DNA of 64,000 nucleotides, from assembly GCF_006349365.1 (NCBI RefSeq), contig NZ_CP040899.1:1674001-1738000 (forward strand), read 5' to 3'. Below, piece by piece: positions 45,070-53,507 of this stretch; the first letter of the stretch is position 1, and the number at the start of each line of letters is the position of its first letter. The DNA comes from Georgenia wutianyii (GTDB taxonomy: Bacteria; Actinomycetota; Actinomycetes; Actinomycetales; Actinomycetaceae). The position numbers were made by a program, and so were the translations under genes. The notes beneath the pieces were generated by a model. That model saw nothing but the letters and a program-made list of their open reading frames with translations. It searched no databases and was not told the DNA's origin.

Positions 45070-47070
45070 TCAGGCGGCCGACGTGCGGGCCTCCGGCGAG
45101 GCCGAGTCGCCCTGGGGGCGCTCGCCGTCGGCGGGACGCTCACCGTCAGCCGGACGCTCCGGACGCTCACCGTCAGCCGGACGCTCCGGACGCTCACCGT
45201 CAGCCGGGGGCTGGGGCATCTCGCCGTCGGCCGGGGGCTGGGGCATCTCCCCGTCGGCCGGGGGCTGGGGCATCTCCCCGTCAGCCGGGGGCTGGGGCAT
45301 CTCCCCGTCGGCCGGGGGCTGCATGCCACCCGCGCCCGGGCCGCCCATCGGTCCGGCGGCGTGCTCCCCGCCGGTGACGGTGGCGACGGTCGTCGCCCCC
45401 TCGAGGTCGGCGTCGTCGTGGAGACCCGCGGTCGCCTCGCCGCTCACGCTCGCGCCGACGAGCACGTCGTAGCTCTCGCCCGCGACGAGCTCCGGTGAGG
45501 ACAGGACGACGGAGGAGAAGTCCTTCGGGGACTCGAACGCGGCGATGACCTCGCCGTCGGACGTCGTGATCGCGACGACCGTCCCGGCCTCCTGCGGGTC
45601 GAAGGTGGCGAGCACCGAGGCCTGCGGGGAGTCCGTGCTCGGGGCCGTGGCCATGCCGGAGCTGCCGGTCGCGAGGAGGGTGCCGCCCTCGACGGTGAAC
45701 TCGCCCATGACGTCGATCGCCCCGTTGCCCTCGTTCGTCGGCCCGGCGACGACGACCGTCCCGCCGGTCATGTCGACGGTGCCGTTGGAGTCGAGGCCGT
45801 CCCCGCCGGCGTCGACGACGACCGTCCCGCCGGTGATGGTGACCGAGTACTCCGCGGAGGCCTGCGCCTCCGGGCCGTTCTCACCGTTGCCGCCGGCGGC
45901 GTTGATGCCGTCGTCGGTGGACACGAGGGAGACGTCACCGCCGGTGATCGTGATGGCCGCGGCCTCCAGCCCCTCCTCGGAGCGGCTGACCTCGACGCTG
46001 CCGCCGGTGACCGCGAGGGACTCCTCGGCGTGCACGCCGTCGTCCCCGGTCGCGAGGGTGAGGTCGCCGCCGGCGATCGTGGCCACGGCGTCGGAGTGCA
46101 CGGCGTCGTCGGCGGCGTCCACCGTGACGGTCCCGCCGCCGACGACGACGGACACGTTGCCCTTGAGGCCCTTGGCGGAGGCGTCCTCCGCGAGCTCGCC
46201 GCCCGCGCCGCCACCGGAGGTGACGTCGAGCGTGCCGTCGCCGACGATGACGTCGGTGGCCGCGTCGAGGCCGTCGGCCCCGGACTCGACCGTGACGGAA
46301 CCACCGAGGACGGCGACGTACCCGGCCTCGGCGTCCTCCTCGTCGTCGGACTTCAGGCCGTCGCCCTCGCTCGTGACGCTGACCTCGCCGCCGGAGACGA
46401 CGACGTAGTCCTTGCCGCGGATGGCGTCGTCTGCCGCCTGGACCGCGACCTTGCCGGAGTCGATGACGAGCCCGTCGTTCGCGGCGATGCCGTCGTTCAT
46501 CGCGCCGGTGACCTTGAGCGAGCCGGTGCCGGTCACGGTGAGGTCGGCGCGCGAGAACAGGGTGCCGTCGGGCTCGTCCTCCCCCGCCGTCCGGGCGGTG
46601 TCGGTGAGGCTGTTGGTCGAGCCGTCGGCGAGGACGACGACGGCCTGCCCGGCCTGCTCGACCGCGATCGGCGCGGTGGTGGAGCTCGTGATGTCGGCGC
46701 CGTCGAGGACGAGGCGGACCAGCCCCTCCGTGGCGGAGCTGACGACGACCTGCCCGTCGGTGAGCGTGCCGCTCAGCCGGTAGGTGCCGGGCTGGGAGAT
46801 GGTCACGGTGCTCCCGTCGACGGACGCGCCCTCACCGGAGACCGTGGACCCGTCGTCGGAGAGGTCGATGGCGACCTCGGTGTCGGGGTCCCAGTCGGTC
46901 TCGGTCTCGTGGGCCGCGACGTTGGCGGCGAGCGCGTCCTCGACGGACGCGGCGTCGATCTTGAGGTCGACGGTGTCCTGCGCGGCGGCGTCGGGCTGCG
47001 AGCCGGAGCAGCCGGCCGCGAGGCCGCCCACGAGGAGGACGGCAGCCATCGGGCGGATGGCGTTGCGCAT
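45070..47070 (-). CDS. DUF4353 (Cthe_2159-like) beta-helix carbohydrate-binding lipoprotein
   Basis: 666-aa exported lipoprotein. Lipobox LAAGC follows a hydrophobic stretch (AAVLLVGG), so the mature protein begins at a lipidated Cys near residue 21. The body is a right-handed parallel beta-helix of the DUF4353 family, visible as repeats such as GGSVTVESGADGLDAATDV, GGTVTVDAADDAVHSDA and GGDLTLATGDDGVHAEES; the related Cthe_2159 binds polysaccharides and calcium. The C-terminal 85 residues are tandem PADGE repeats. ATG at 47070 has AGAAAGG eight bases upstream; an alternative ATG at 47088 overlaps the previous stop. It is the last gene of the polyphosphate-polymerase/DUF4956 cassette. Confidence 0.85.
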   Translation of the reverse strand: MRNAIRPMAAVLLVGGLAAGCSGSQPDAAAQDTVDLKIDAASVEDALAANVAAHETETDWDPDTEVAIDLSDDGSTVSGEGASVDGSTVTISQPGTYRLSGTLTDGQVVVSSATEGLVRLVLDGADITSSTTAPIAVEQAGQAVVVLADGSTNSLTDTARTAGEDEPDGTLFSRADLTVTGTGSLKVTGAMNDGIAANDGLVIDSGKVAVQAADDAIRGKDYVVVSGGEVSVTSEGDGLKSDDEEDAEAGYVAVLGGSVTVESGADGLDAATDVIVGDGTLDVTSGGGAGGELAEDASAKGLKGNVSVVVGGGTVTVDAADDAVHSDAVATIAGGDLTLATGDDGVHAEESLAVTGGSVEVSRSEEGLEAAAITITGGDVSLVSTDDGINAAGGNGENGPEAQASAEYSVTITGGTVVVDAGGDGLDSNGTVDMTGGTVVVAGPTNEGNGAIDVMGEFTVEGGTLLATGSSGMATAPSTDSPQASVLATFDPQEAGTVVAITTSDGEVIAAFESPKDFSSVVLSSPELVAGESYDVLVGASVSGEATAGLHDDADLEGATTVATVTGGEHAAGPMGGPGAGGMQPPADGEMPQPPADGEMPQPPADGEMPQPPADGEMPQPPADGERPERPADGERPERPADGERPADGERPQGDSASPEARTSAA
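45121..45318 (-). repeat. coding tandem repeats (PADGE units)
   Basis: Within the lipoprotein gene: four near-identical 27-bp units encoding PPADGEMPQ, one PPADGERPE, one RPADGERPE and two RPADGE units. The array is Pro/Glu/Asp-rich, probably an extended linker, and prone to slippage in copy number. Confidence 0.8.
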
Positions 47071-47084
47071 GATGTGTGCCTTTC

Positions 47085-47861
47085 TCATCTGGTGGGGGTC
47101 GGGGTGGCGTCCAGACGCCGCAGCGTCCGGTGCCAGCGGTTGGAGGGGAGGTCGGGGTGGAGCAGGGCGAGCCCGGTGGCGAACTTGGAGATCCGCGCCG
47201 GGCGGTGGCCGCGGGCCCACAGGAGCCGGTCGACCGCGGACGGCGTCGCGCCGGTCTTGGTCTCGACGACGGCGAGACCGGTGGCGTCCCGGGACCTGCC
47301 CGCCGGGTCGCGCCACTCCAGGGCGGTGTCGACGGTCGCGCGGGCGCCGTCACCGGGCAGGTAGAGCGTGGCGCGCCGGTAGCGGGTGAGGAGCACCGGC
47401 TCGAGCCGGTCGACGGGCGCCGGGTCGATGCCCGCGTCGCGCAGCGTCGTGGCGACGAAGGCGCGCTCCTCGCCGGTGAGCCCGTCCGGAGCCCCGGCGG
47501 GCCGCGGGCGGCGGACCTTGACGCTCGTGCCGCGCGGGCCGCGGGTCTTGACCTCCAGCCAGCAGGCACCGGAGTCGTAGGTCCGCGTCCGCACCTTGAA
47601 GCGTCGCCGACGGCGGTGGGCGGTGGCCGCGAAGGCGTCACCGGCCGGGGTGTCGAGGTAGACCGACTCGTAGCCGAAGGTGCGTCGTCCGCCGATCTCC
47701 AGCGCCGCGACGTCGGCGGGGAGCCCGGCCGTGACCGCCTCGGCCTCCTCGTAGGTGAGGAGGTACTTGCGGTCGACGCGGGTGAGCCGTGCGGCGCGTG
47801 CCTCGAGCTCGGGCAGGGTGACGGCGGGCAGGTGGTCCAGGGCGAGGTCCGGCGTGCTCAT
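47085..47861 (-). CDS. VTC-domain polyphosphate polymerase-like protein
   Basis: 258-aa member of the VTC/CYTH triphosphate-tunnel family, whose yeast member synthesises polyphosphate from ATP. Basic tunnel residues are visible in TRVDRKYLLTYEEAEAV near 30, RRFKVRTRTYDSGACWLEVKTRGPRGTSVKVR near 88-118, VLLTRYRRATLYLP near 160 and VVETKTG near 200. ISKFATGLALLHPDLPSNRWHRTLRRL closes it. Cytoplasmic, no membrane helix; membrane association probably comes from the DUF4956 partner, with which it overlaps by 4 bp. ATG at 47861 starts MSTPDLALDHLP. Confidence 0.86.
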   Translation of the reverse strand: MSTPDLALDHLPAVTLPELEARAARLTRVDRKYLLTYEEAEAVTAGLPADVAALEIGGRRTFGYESVYLDTPAGDAFAATAHRRRRRFKVRTRTYDSGACWLEVKTRGPRGTSVKVRRPRPAGAPDGLTGEERAFVATTLRDAGIDPAPVDRLEPVLLTRYRRATLYLPGDGARATVDTALEWRDPAGRSRDATGLAVVETKTGATPSAVDRLLWARGHRPARISKFATGLALLHPDLPSNRWHRTLRRLDATPTPTR

Positions 47862-48496
47862 CGCGCCACCGCCGTGCTGCCCACGCGCCGCGCGCCGTCC
47901 GCCCCGGTGGGTGCCGGGGCCGTACGGGAGTCCTCCGCGGCGCGCCGGCGCTGCGCCGGCACGGTGTAGCGCACGTCGACGAGCGTGGTGTCGTTGACGA
48001 GGTCGAGACGCTGCACGGTGACCTGGTGGACCCGTCCGCCGAGCAGCTCCGCGAGGCACGCGGTGAGCTCCTCCTCCCGGCTCAGCGCCCGGTCGAGGAG
48101 CACGGTCTGGGAGCGCATCCGCGGCAGCAGCCGGGGGTGGTCACCGACGTACATGACGGCGAGGACCACGGCCATGAAGGCGGCGTTGACGGTGGGCTCG
48201 GTGACGCCGAGACCACCGAGCAGGCCGAGCGCGAGCGCCGAGAAGTAGTACGCGACCTCGCGCTGGGAGAGCTCGCTGGACCGCAGCCGGATGATCGACA
48301 GCACCCCGAACAGGCCCAGGCCCAGCCCCGCCCCGACGGTGCTCGAGGAGAGCGCTGCGGCCACCCCGAGGACCCCGACGTTGACGCCGAGGTAGGCGAC
48401 GGCGAGGTCCCGACGGCGGTGCCGGGGCAGGTAGAGGGCGAAGGTGAGGAGGGTGACGGCGACGACGTCGGCCAGGACGAGGAGGAGGTTCGGCAC
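47858..48496 (-). CDS. DUF4956 membrane protein
   Basis: 212-aa membrane protein with about four hydrophobic helices in the first 115 residues (LLLVLADVVAVTLLTFALYLP, LGVNVGVLGVAAAL, GLGLGLFGVLSIIRLRSSELSQREVAYYF) and a soluble C-terminal domain. The IIRLRSSELSQREVAYYF block is the family signature. DUF4956 genes occur next to VTC-type polymerases and CotH or beta-helix surface proteins, so the three genes here probably form one membrane machine, perhaps for making or exporting a phosphate polymer. GTG at 48496 is the only good start. Confidence 0.85.
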   Translation of the reverse strand: MPNLLLVLADVVAVTLLTFALYLPRHRRRDLAVAYLGVNVGVLGVAAALSSSTVGAGLGLGLFGVLSIIRLRSSELSQREVAYYFSALALGLLGGLGVTEPTVNAAFMAVVLAVMYVGDHPRLLPRMRSQTVLLDRALSREEELTACLAELLGGRVHQVTVQRLDLVNDTTLVDVRYTVPAQRRRAAEDSRTAPAPTGADGARRVGSTAVAR

Positions 48497-48598
48497 GCTG
48501 GCTCCCGGGACGCGGCTGGGCTGGACGACTCCTATTGCGCCAGCCCGGCCTTCACCGGTCCTGGGACGTTCCTGTGAGCAGCATGTGAGCCCGGCCGG

Positions 48599-49381
48599 TC
48601 AGGTGCCGCCCTGCGTGCGCCCGGGGTCGAACCCCCAGGGCAGCTCCAGACCGTGGGCGGCGAGCAGCTCCTCGTCGGCGAGCAGCTCGCGGGTGGCGCC
48701 GTCGGCAACGATCCGCCCGTCGTCCAGGACGAGCGCCCGGGGACAGACCTCGAGCGCGAACGGGAGGTCGTGCGTGACGACGATCTGCGTCGCCGGGAGC
48801 CGGGAGAGGGTGGTGGACAGCTCGCGCCGCGCCGTCGGGTCGAGGTTCGACGTCGGTTCGTCGAGGACGACGACGTCGACCTCCATGGCGAGGATCGTGG
48901 CGATCGCGGCGCGGCGGCGCTCGCCGAGCGACATCCGCTGCGGGTAGCGGGCCTGGCTGCCCGCGAGCCCGACCTGGGCGAGCGCGGTGCCCACCCGCTC
49001 GTCCAGGGCTGCCCCGCTCACGCCGTAGTTCGCCGGACCGAAGGCGACGTCCTCCCCGATCGTCGGCATGAAGAGCTGGTCGTCGGGGTCCTGGAAGACG
49101 AGGCCGACGCGGCGTCGCACCTCGAGCACGGTCTCGCGCGACACGCGCAGGCCGTCGACGGCGACGTGTCCGTCGTCGGGGCTGAGGATGCCGTTGAGGT
49201 GGAGCATGAGCGTCGTCTTGCCCGCGCCGTTGGGGCCGAGGATCGCCACCCGCTCCCCCGGCGCGACGTCGAAGCTCACGCCCTCGAGCACCGGTGCGCC
49301 GCCCCCGGGGTACCCGTAGTGCAGGTCCGCGACCGTGACACCGGCCGCACCGGTCCCCCTCGCGGCGCGCAGCGCCGTCAT
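48599..49381 (-). CDS. cbiO: ECF-type nickel/cobalt transporter ATPase
   Basis: 260-aa ABC ATPase that powers the ECF importer of the neighbouring genes. Walker A ILGPNGAGKTTLMLHLNG near residue 48, Q-loop GLVFQDPDDQLFMPTIGEDVAFGP near 95, signature MSLGERRRAAIATILA near 155, Walker B VDVVVLDEPTSNLDPTARRE and H-loop VVTHDLPFALEV. The signature LSGGQ is altered to MSLGER, as in many CbiO proteins. Its ATG overlaps the cbiQ stop. Nickel rather than cobalt is inferred from the adjacent urease operon. Confidence 0.92.
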   Translation of the reverse strand: MTALRAARGTGAAGVTVADLHYGYPGGGAPVLEGVSFDVAPGERVAILGPNGAGKTTLMLHLNGILSPDDGHVAVDGLRVSRETVLEVRRRVGLVFQDPDDQLFMPTIGEDVAFGPANYGVSGAALDERVGTALAQVGLAGSQARYPQRMSLGERRRAAIATILAMEVDVVVLDEPTSNLDPTARRELSTTLSRLPATQIVVTHDLPFALEVCPRALVLDDGRIVADGATRELLADEELLAAHGLELPWGFDPGRTQGGT

Positions 49382-50019
49382 CGGGCGTCCGCGCGGTACC
49401 CGCGGGCGAGCATGGCGAAGTGGATCCGCTCCCCACGGGCGTGGGCCCTGACGAACAGGGCGCCGACCGCCATCCCGAGGACGCGCCAGGCGCCCGGCCC
49501 GCGGGCGGTGAACCCGCGCGCCTGACGAGCCATGCGCATCCGGGCGGCCTCCTCGGCGATGACGTCGAGGTAGCGCAGCATGAAGGCGAGGATCTCGGTG
49601 AGCTGGCGGGGCAGGCGCAGGCTCTCGAGCGCGGCGACGACGCGTCGTGGCTCGGTGGTGGAGGCGAACGCGATCGCGGCGAGCAGGGCGAGCGTCGCCT
49701 TGGCGAGCAGGCCCCACGCGCCCCACAGCCCCTCGACCGACAGCGCCACGCCCCGCACGTCGACCCGGGGCCCGGTGGCGATGAACGGCATGAGCAGCGC
49801 GGAGACGACGAACGGCAGCTCGATGAGCATCCCCTTGGCCACGGTGCGCGGCCGCACCCGGCCCAGCGCGAGGACGACGCCGACGACGACGGCGTACCCG
49901 CCGAACACCGGAACCCACTCACGCGGGGTGAGCACGACGAGGACGGCGAACGCGACGAGCAGGAGGAGCTTCGTGCGCGCGTCGACCCGGGAGAGGAGGC
50001 TCTCGCGGACGGGGGTCAC
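49378..50019 (-). CDS. cbiQ: ECF transporter transmembrane component
   Basis: 213-aa T component of the ECF nickel importer. Five or six hydrophobic helices: LLLVAFAVLVVLTP, FGGYAVVVGVVLALG, MLIELPFVVSALLMPFIA and LLAKATLALLAAIAFAS. The coupling-helix motif ARMRMARQARGF (A-R-x-x-R-G type) lies near residue 160. It is coupled to cbiO (4-bp overlap) and starts one base after the PDGLE gene. Confidence 0.9.
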   Translation of the reverse strand: MTPVRESLLSRVDARTKLLLLVAFAVLVVLTPREWVPVFGGYAVVVGVVLALGRVRPRTVAKGMLIELPFVVSALLMPFIATGPRVDVRGVALSVEGLWGAWGLLAKATLALLAAIAFASTTEPRRVVAALESLRLPRQLTEILAFMLRYLDVIAEEAARMRMARQARGFTARGPGAWRVLGMAVGALFVRAHARGERIHFAMLARGYRADAR

Positions 50020-50020
50020 G

Positions 50021-50344
50021 TCAGCGCTCGCGCGTGCGGCCGCGGGTCAGCCGCCCCACGCCCCAGGCGACGGCGAAGGTCACCGCGCAGCCGACGAGAC
50101 CGACGATCGCGACGGACAGGCCGGTCGGAAGGCCCGCGACGCTGTAGTCGGCGAACGGGCTCGCGGCGGCGGCGCTCTCGCTCGCCTCGCCGATGAAGCC
50201 CTCGGACTCGGCGACGTACTCGAGGCCGTCGGGGTGCCCGGAGGCCCAGACGCTCACGACGCACGCGACGAGCAGCGCGACGGTGAGCGCCCCGACGGTG
50301 AAGGCCCGGGCCGAGATCCGGCGCCGCCCGCGCTGCGCGCTCAT
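50021..50344 (-). CDS. PDGLE-domain small component of the nickel importer
   Basis: 107-aa membrane protein with two hydrophobic helices (AFTVGALTVALLVACVVSVWAS and GLSVAIVGLVGCAVTFAVAWGVG) flanking an extracytoplasmic loop that carries the signature HPDGLEYVAESEGF. It replaces CbiN, the accessory subunit of CbiMQO-type transporters. Overlaps cbiM by 4 bp. Confidence 0.87.
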   Translation of the reverse strand: MSAQRGRRRISARAFTVGALTVALLVACVVSVWASGHPDGLEYVAESEGFIGEASESAAAASPFADYSVAGLPTGLSVAIVGLVGCAVTFAVAWGVGRLTRGRTRER

Positions 50345-51030
50345 GCCCGTGCCTCCCGGCCGGTGGCGGGCCGCACGGCCCGTGCGTAGCGCGCCCCGTA
50401 GACGAGGTCGGGGCGGGTCGCGAGGACGGCGGAGACGACGACGGCGGTGATCACCGCCTCGCCGACGCCGATCACCAGGTGCCAGCCGACCATCGCGGCG
50501 AAGATCGAGGAGACCGGGACGGAGACGGTCCCGCCGACGACGAAGAGCCCGGCGAACACGGCGGCAGCGACCGGCACGGAGAGGAATGCACCGACCGAGG
50601 CCGCGGCGGCGACCGACCAGCGCCGACGCGGCAGGACCGCGACCGCACCGCGGAACACCCACCACCCGACGACGACCGTCACCAGGGCGATGAGGGTGAT
50701 GTTCGTGCCGACCGCGGTGATCCCGCCGTCGGCGAAGAGCAGCGCCTGGACGATGAGCACGACGCTGAGGCACAGCACCGCCGTGCCGGGTCCGACAAGG
50801 ACCGCCGCGAGGGCACCTCCCATGAGGTGCCCGCTCGTCCCGGCGCCGACGGGGAAGTTCACCATCTGCGACGCGAACACGACGGTGGCGACGATGCCCA
50901 CCATGGGAACCTTGCGGTCCTCGTCCCCCTCCCTCCGCGCGATCGGGAGGGAGACCGCGATGCCGGCGGCGGCGACGACGCCGGTCGCGATCGATGTCGG
51001 GAGGTCGAGAAATCCGTCCGGAACGTGCAT
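50341..51030 (-). CDS. cbiM: ECF substrate-binding component for nickel/cobalt
   Basis: 229-aa S component that binds the metal. The N-terminal MHVPDGFLDLPTS supplies Met1-His2, which with a downstream His (NFPVGAGTSGHLMGGALAAVLVGP near residue 68) forms the square-planar metal site. Six to seven hydrophobic helices follow. ATG at 51030 must be the start, because the N-terminal amine and His2 coordinate the metal in this family. It is the first gene of cbiM-PDGLE-cbiQ-cbiO; a Fur-type palindrome lies 33 bp upstream. Confidence 0.92.
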   Translation of the reverse strand: MHVPDGFLDLPTSIATGVVAAAGIAVSLPIARREGDEDRKVPMVGIVATVVFASQMVNFPVGAGTSGHLMGGALAAVLVGPGTAVLCLSVVLIVQALLFADGGITAVGTNITLIALVTVVVGWWVFRGAVAVLPRRRWSVAAAASVGAFLSVPVAAAVFAGLFVVGGTVSVPVSSIFAAMVGWHLVIGVGEAVITAVVVSAVLATRPDLVYGARYARAVRPATGREARA

Positions 51031-51062
51031 CGCGCGACCCTTTCGTTCCCCCCACTCGCGAA

Positions 51063-51077
51063 TGCGAGCGAGTCGCA
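51063..51077. promoter_or_regulatory. Fur-family (Nur-like) operator in the cbiM promoter
   Basis: TGCGA-n5-TCGCA is a perfect inverted repeat with the 6-5-6-type geometry of Nur and related Fur-family boxes (Streptomyces Nur: TTGCAA-n5-TTGCAA). An overlapping CTCGC-n4-GCGAG palindrome occupies 51055-51068. On the minus strand a -10-like TAGATT lies at 51089-51084, placing the transcription start inside the palindrome, so bound repressor would block cbiM. A Fur-family gene is at 52044-52526. Confidence 0.5.
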
Positions 51078-51083
51078 CTTGCC

Positions 51084-51089
51084 AATCTA
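51084..51089 (-). promoter_or_regulatory. -10-like hexamer for cbiMNQO
   Basis: TAGATT on the minus strand fits TAnnnT. It is 54 bp upstream of the cbiM start and directly upstream of the palindrome. No convincing -35 hexamer is visible. Confidence 0.35.
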
Positions 51090-51216
51090 GACCGCCCGCC
51101 GAGGCCCGGCCAGCGCTAGCGCCGGCCCGGTGGCCGGGTGACAATCGGAGCCGAGGAGGGCCTGCCGGCAGCGCCTGGGGCCCTCTTGTCTGGAGCCTCT
51201 GGGGGGACGGCGAACC

Positions 51217-52041
51217 ATGACCGAGATCGTCACGGGGACGCCGGCGTCGGCGCCCGACCGAGGTGCAGGGCTCGCGTGCGCCCGGTTCGGACGGGTCGTG
51301 CTCATCGGCCCGCGCACGGTCCTGCGAGTGACGCAGGGGGCGAGCGCCGGTCAGGTGGCCTCGCCGTTCACGGCGCTGGTCCACACCCGCGAGGGGGCCA
51401 CCTCGCGCAGTCACGTCGTCTCGTCCCGGACCGGCCTCGCCCCGGTGCTCGGGCTGGGAGAGGACGTGTGCGCGATCGTCGTCCCCGACGTCCTGCTCCC
51501 GCCCCGGGACGTGGTGGAGGCGGTGGTCCCTCTCGAGGACGGCTCGCTCGCGCGGGTCTCGCGCGAGATGACCCGCGCCCTGTGCACCGCCGTCCAGCCC
51601 GGGCGCTCACCGGCCTCGGACACCGCCCTGGAGGACCTCGCGGTGGCGATCGTCCGGGACGTGCTGCGGGAGCACCATGCGGCGACGCGGACCGGGCCGG
51701 AGGACTCGGACGACATCCGGCGCCTGGCGTGGTCGACGATCGCCGAGCGGCACTGCGACCCGGAGTTCGCGGTCGCCGCCCTGGCCCGCGAGCTGCACGT
51801 GAGCAGACGCCAGCTCTACCGCAGGTTCCCGGACCCGGTGGGCCCTGCGGACCTCATCACGCGGTACCGGCTGTCCACCGCCGCACGGCTCATCCGCGAG
51901 GACCCCGCGCTCGCGCTGTCCGACGTCGCCGTCCGGTCCGGGTTCTCCGGCGTCGCGACGATGCGCGCGGCGTTCGTCGCCCGCCTCGGGGTGACCCCCG
52001 CCGAGTACCGCGAGCACCACGACGTCGAGCGGACTGCCTGA
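51217..52041 (+). CDS. AraC-family transcriptional regulator
   Basis: 274-aa regulator. The N-terminal 160 residues are a divergent AraC-binding-like domain (FGRVVLIGPRTVLRVTQGAS, FTALVHTREGATSRSHVVSSRTGL). The C-terminal helix-turn-helix pair is clear: FAVAALARELHVSRRQLYRRF near 195, then LSDVAVRSGFSGVATMRAAFVARLGVTPAEYRE near 238. Its ligand and targets are unknown. It is divergent from the nickel importer, sharing 186 bp of upstream DNA with cbiM, so it may respond to urea or nickel status, but this is only positional inference. Confidence 0.87.
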   Translation: MTEIVTGTPASAPDRGAGLACARFGRVVLIGPRTVLRVTQGASAGQVASPFTALVHTREGATSRSHVVSSRTGLAPVLGLGEDVCAIVVPDVLLPPRDVVEAVVPLEDGSLARVSREMTRALCTAVQPGRSPASDTALEDLAVAIVRDVLREHHAATRTGPEDSDDIRRLAWSTIAERHCDPEFAVAALARELHVSRRQLYRRFPDPVGPADLITRYRLSTAARLIREDPALALSDVAVRSGFSGVATMRAAFVARLGVTPAEYREHHDVERTA

Positions 52042-52043
52042 GG

Positions 52044-52526
52044 TCAGTCCGGCGAGACGCACCGTTCGCACAGGCCGACGAGGTCGCTGTGCCGGGCGTC
52101 GAGCCGGAACCCCGCGCGCCGGAGCAGCTCACCGACGTCATCGAGCGCGTCGGCGGGCAGGACGACGACCGTGCCGCAGCGGTGGCAGTAGCCGTGCAGG
52201 TGCTCGTAGCCCTCACCCGTGGCGGCGAGGTGGTAGCTGGTGGCACCACCGGGCAGCCGGCGGTATGCGACGACGCCGGCCGCCACGAGCAGGTCCAGGG
52301 TCCGGTAGACGGTGGCCCGGTGGACGGTCGAGTCACCCAGGGCTGCGACGACCTCCTCGGCGGTGAGGTGGTCCGCGCTCGCGGAGAGGACGTCGAGCAC
52401 GGCGCGCCTGCCCGAGGTGATCCGCTCCCCCCGGGCGCGCAGCGCCGCGACCGCGGCCTGGGCCGAGCGCGGCCCCGCGGCGTGGTGCACGTGGTCGTGC
52501 TCGACCTCTCGCGCGGTGCTCGACAT
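52044..52526 (-). CDS. Fur-family metalloregulator, possibly Nur
   Basis: 160-aa Fur-family repressor. His-rich N-terminus EVEHDHVHHAAG, winged helix with RITSGRRAVLDVLSASADHLTAEEV near 35-60 and VHRATVYRTLDLLVAAGVV near 70-90, then metal sites: YEHLHGYCHRCG (H and Cys-x-x-Cys) near 112 and CERCV at the end. This pattern fits Zur/Nur as well as Fur. It is the last gene of the urease operon, 33 bp after the urea channel, and the cbiM operator lies 1 kb away, so nickel is the likely effector. ATG at 52526 is favoured over 52535 because of an upstream GAGG. Confidence 0.82.
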   Translation of the reverse strand: MSSTAREVEHDHVHHAAGPRSAQAAVAALRARGERITSGRRAVLDVLSASADHLTAEEVVAALGDSTVHRATVYRTLDLLVAAGVVAYRRLPGGATSYHLAATGEGYEHLHGYCHRCGTVVVLPADALDDVGELLRRAGFRLDARHSDLVGLCERCVSPD

Positions 52527-52559
52527 GGGCCTCATCGTGCCACCCGGCAGCCCGGTGGC

Positions 52560-53477
52560 CTAGGACCGGTCGAGCCCCTTGACCGAGTACGCGACGATGA
52601 GCGCGACCCACGTCGTGAGGATGTAGGGCCAGGTGTACGTCTCGAGGCCGAGGCGGTGCATGAGCAGCGTGACGACCGCGGTGACGACGATCCACGGCAG
52701 GGAGTACAGCCAGGAGGCCGTCGAGCTCTTGAGGAACGTCACACACAGGGCGATCGCGGTGAGGACGCCGGAGTAGTTCGCCAGGCCGTTGGCGATCTCG
52801 CTCCACTGCTCCCCCATCGCGATCGCCGTGAGCGACCCGAGCGCGCTGCCCAGCAGGCCCGCCAGGCCCACCCGCCAGCTCGCGATGAACAGCCCGAGGA
52901 GGATCGCCGCGCCCGCGAAGGGGTTGTCCACGAGGACGACCTGCGACACGTTCGTGAGCAGCGAGAGGAAGAACGCCTGGACCGGCTCGTCGGGGAGGTC
53001 GGAGGGCGAGGAGGACACCGCGAGCGACGTCGTCGACAGGACGATGATCGTGGCGACGATGACGAACGGGGCCGTCGTGTAGGGCAGGTTGTACTTCTTC
53101 AGCGCGGTCTTCGAGAACAGGGCGTCGATGAGCCACGTCACCGGGCCGGTGAGCAGCCCGCCGCCGAACGCGAGCGCGTAGCACCACCACTCGTCCCCGC
53201 CGAGCGCGGCGAACACCGCCGCGCCGACGAGGGTGCCGGAGAAGGACTGCATGCCGGAGGCGACGTTGGAGGGCGGGTAGCCCATGGCGCGCCCTCCGAG
53301 CGCCCCGCCGAGGGCACCGATGAGTGCGAGGACCCCCATGCGCCAGTCGGCGATGAAGAACGCGGCCAGGACCAGCAGGCCGGTGATGACGTTCACCTGG
53401 AAGAAGATCTGGGACGGTCCGCGCAGGAGGGCGAACCCCCAGGGCGCCAGGCCTGTCTGCTCGCTGGGCGTGGTCAC
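52560..53477 (-). CDS. urea transporter (UT family)
   Basis: 305-aa membrane channel for urea, with two homologous halves of about five helices each. First-half signature: NVASGMQSFSGTLVGAAVFAALGG near residue 72 and KKYNLPYTTAPFVIVATIIV near 128. Second half: VVLVDNPFAGAAILLGLFIASWRVGLAGLLGSALGS near 180 and the matching ANYSGVLTAIALCVTFL near 232. The LPxTxPF filter motif is present in the first half. It lies 30 bp after ureD and supplies substrate to the urease of the same operon. Confidence 0.92.
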   Translation of the reverse strand: MTTPSEQTGLAPWGFALLRGPSQIFFQVNVITGLLVLAAFFIADWRMGVLALIGALGGALGGRAMGYPPSNVASGMQSFSGTLVGAAVFAALGGDEWWCYALAFGGGLLTGPVTWLIDALFSKTALKKYNLPYTTAPFVIVATIIVLSTTSLAVSSSPSDLPDEPVQAFFLSLLTNVSQVVLVDNPFAGAAILLGLFIASWRVGLAGLLGSALGSLTAIAMGEQWSEIANGLANYSGVLTAIALCVTFLKSSTASWLYSLPWIVVTAVVTLLMHRLGLETYTWPYILTTWVALIVAYSVKGLDRS

Positions 53478-53507
53478 GACGCACCTCCGTTGTCCATGGT
53501 CGGCGGG

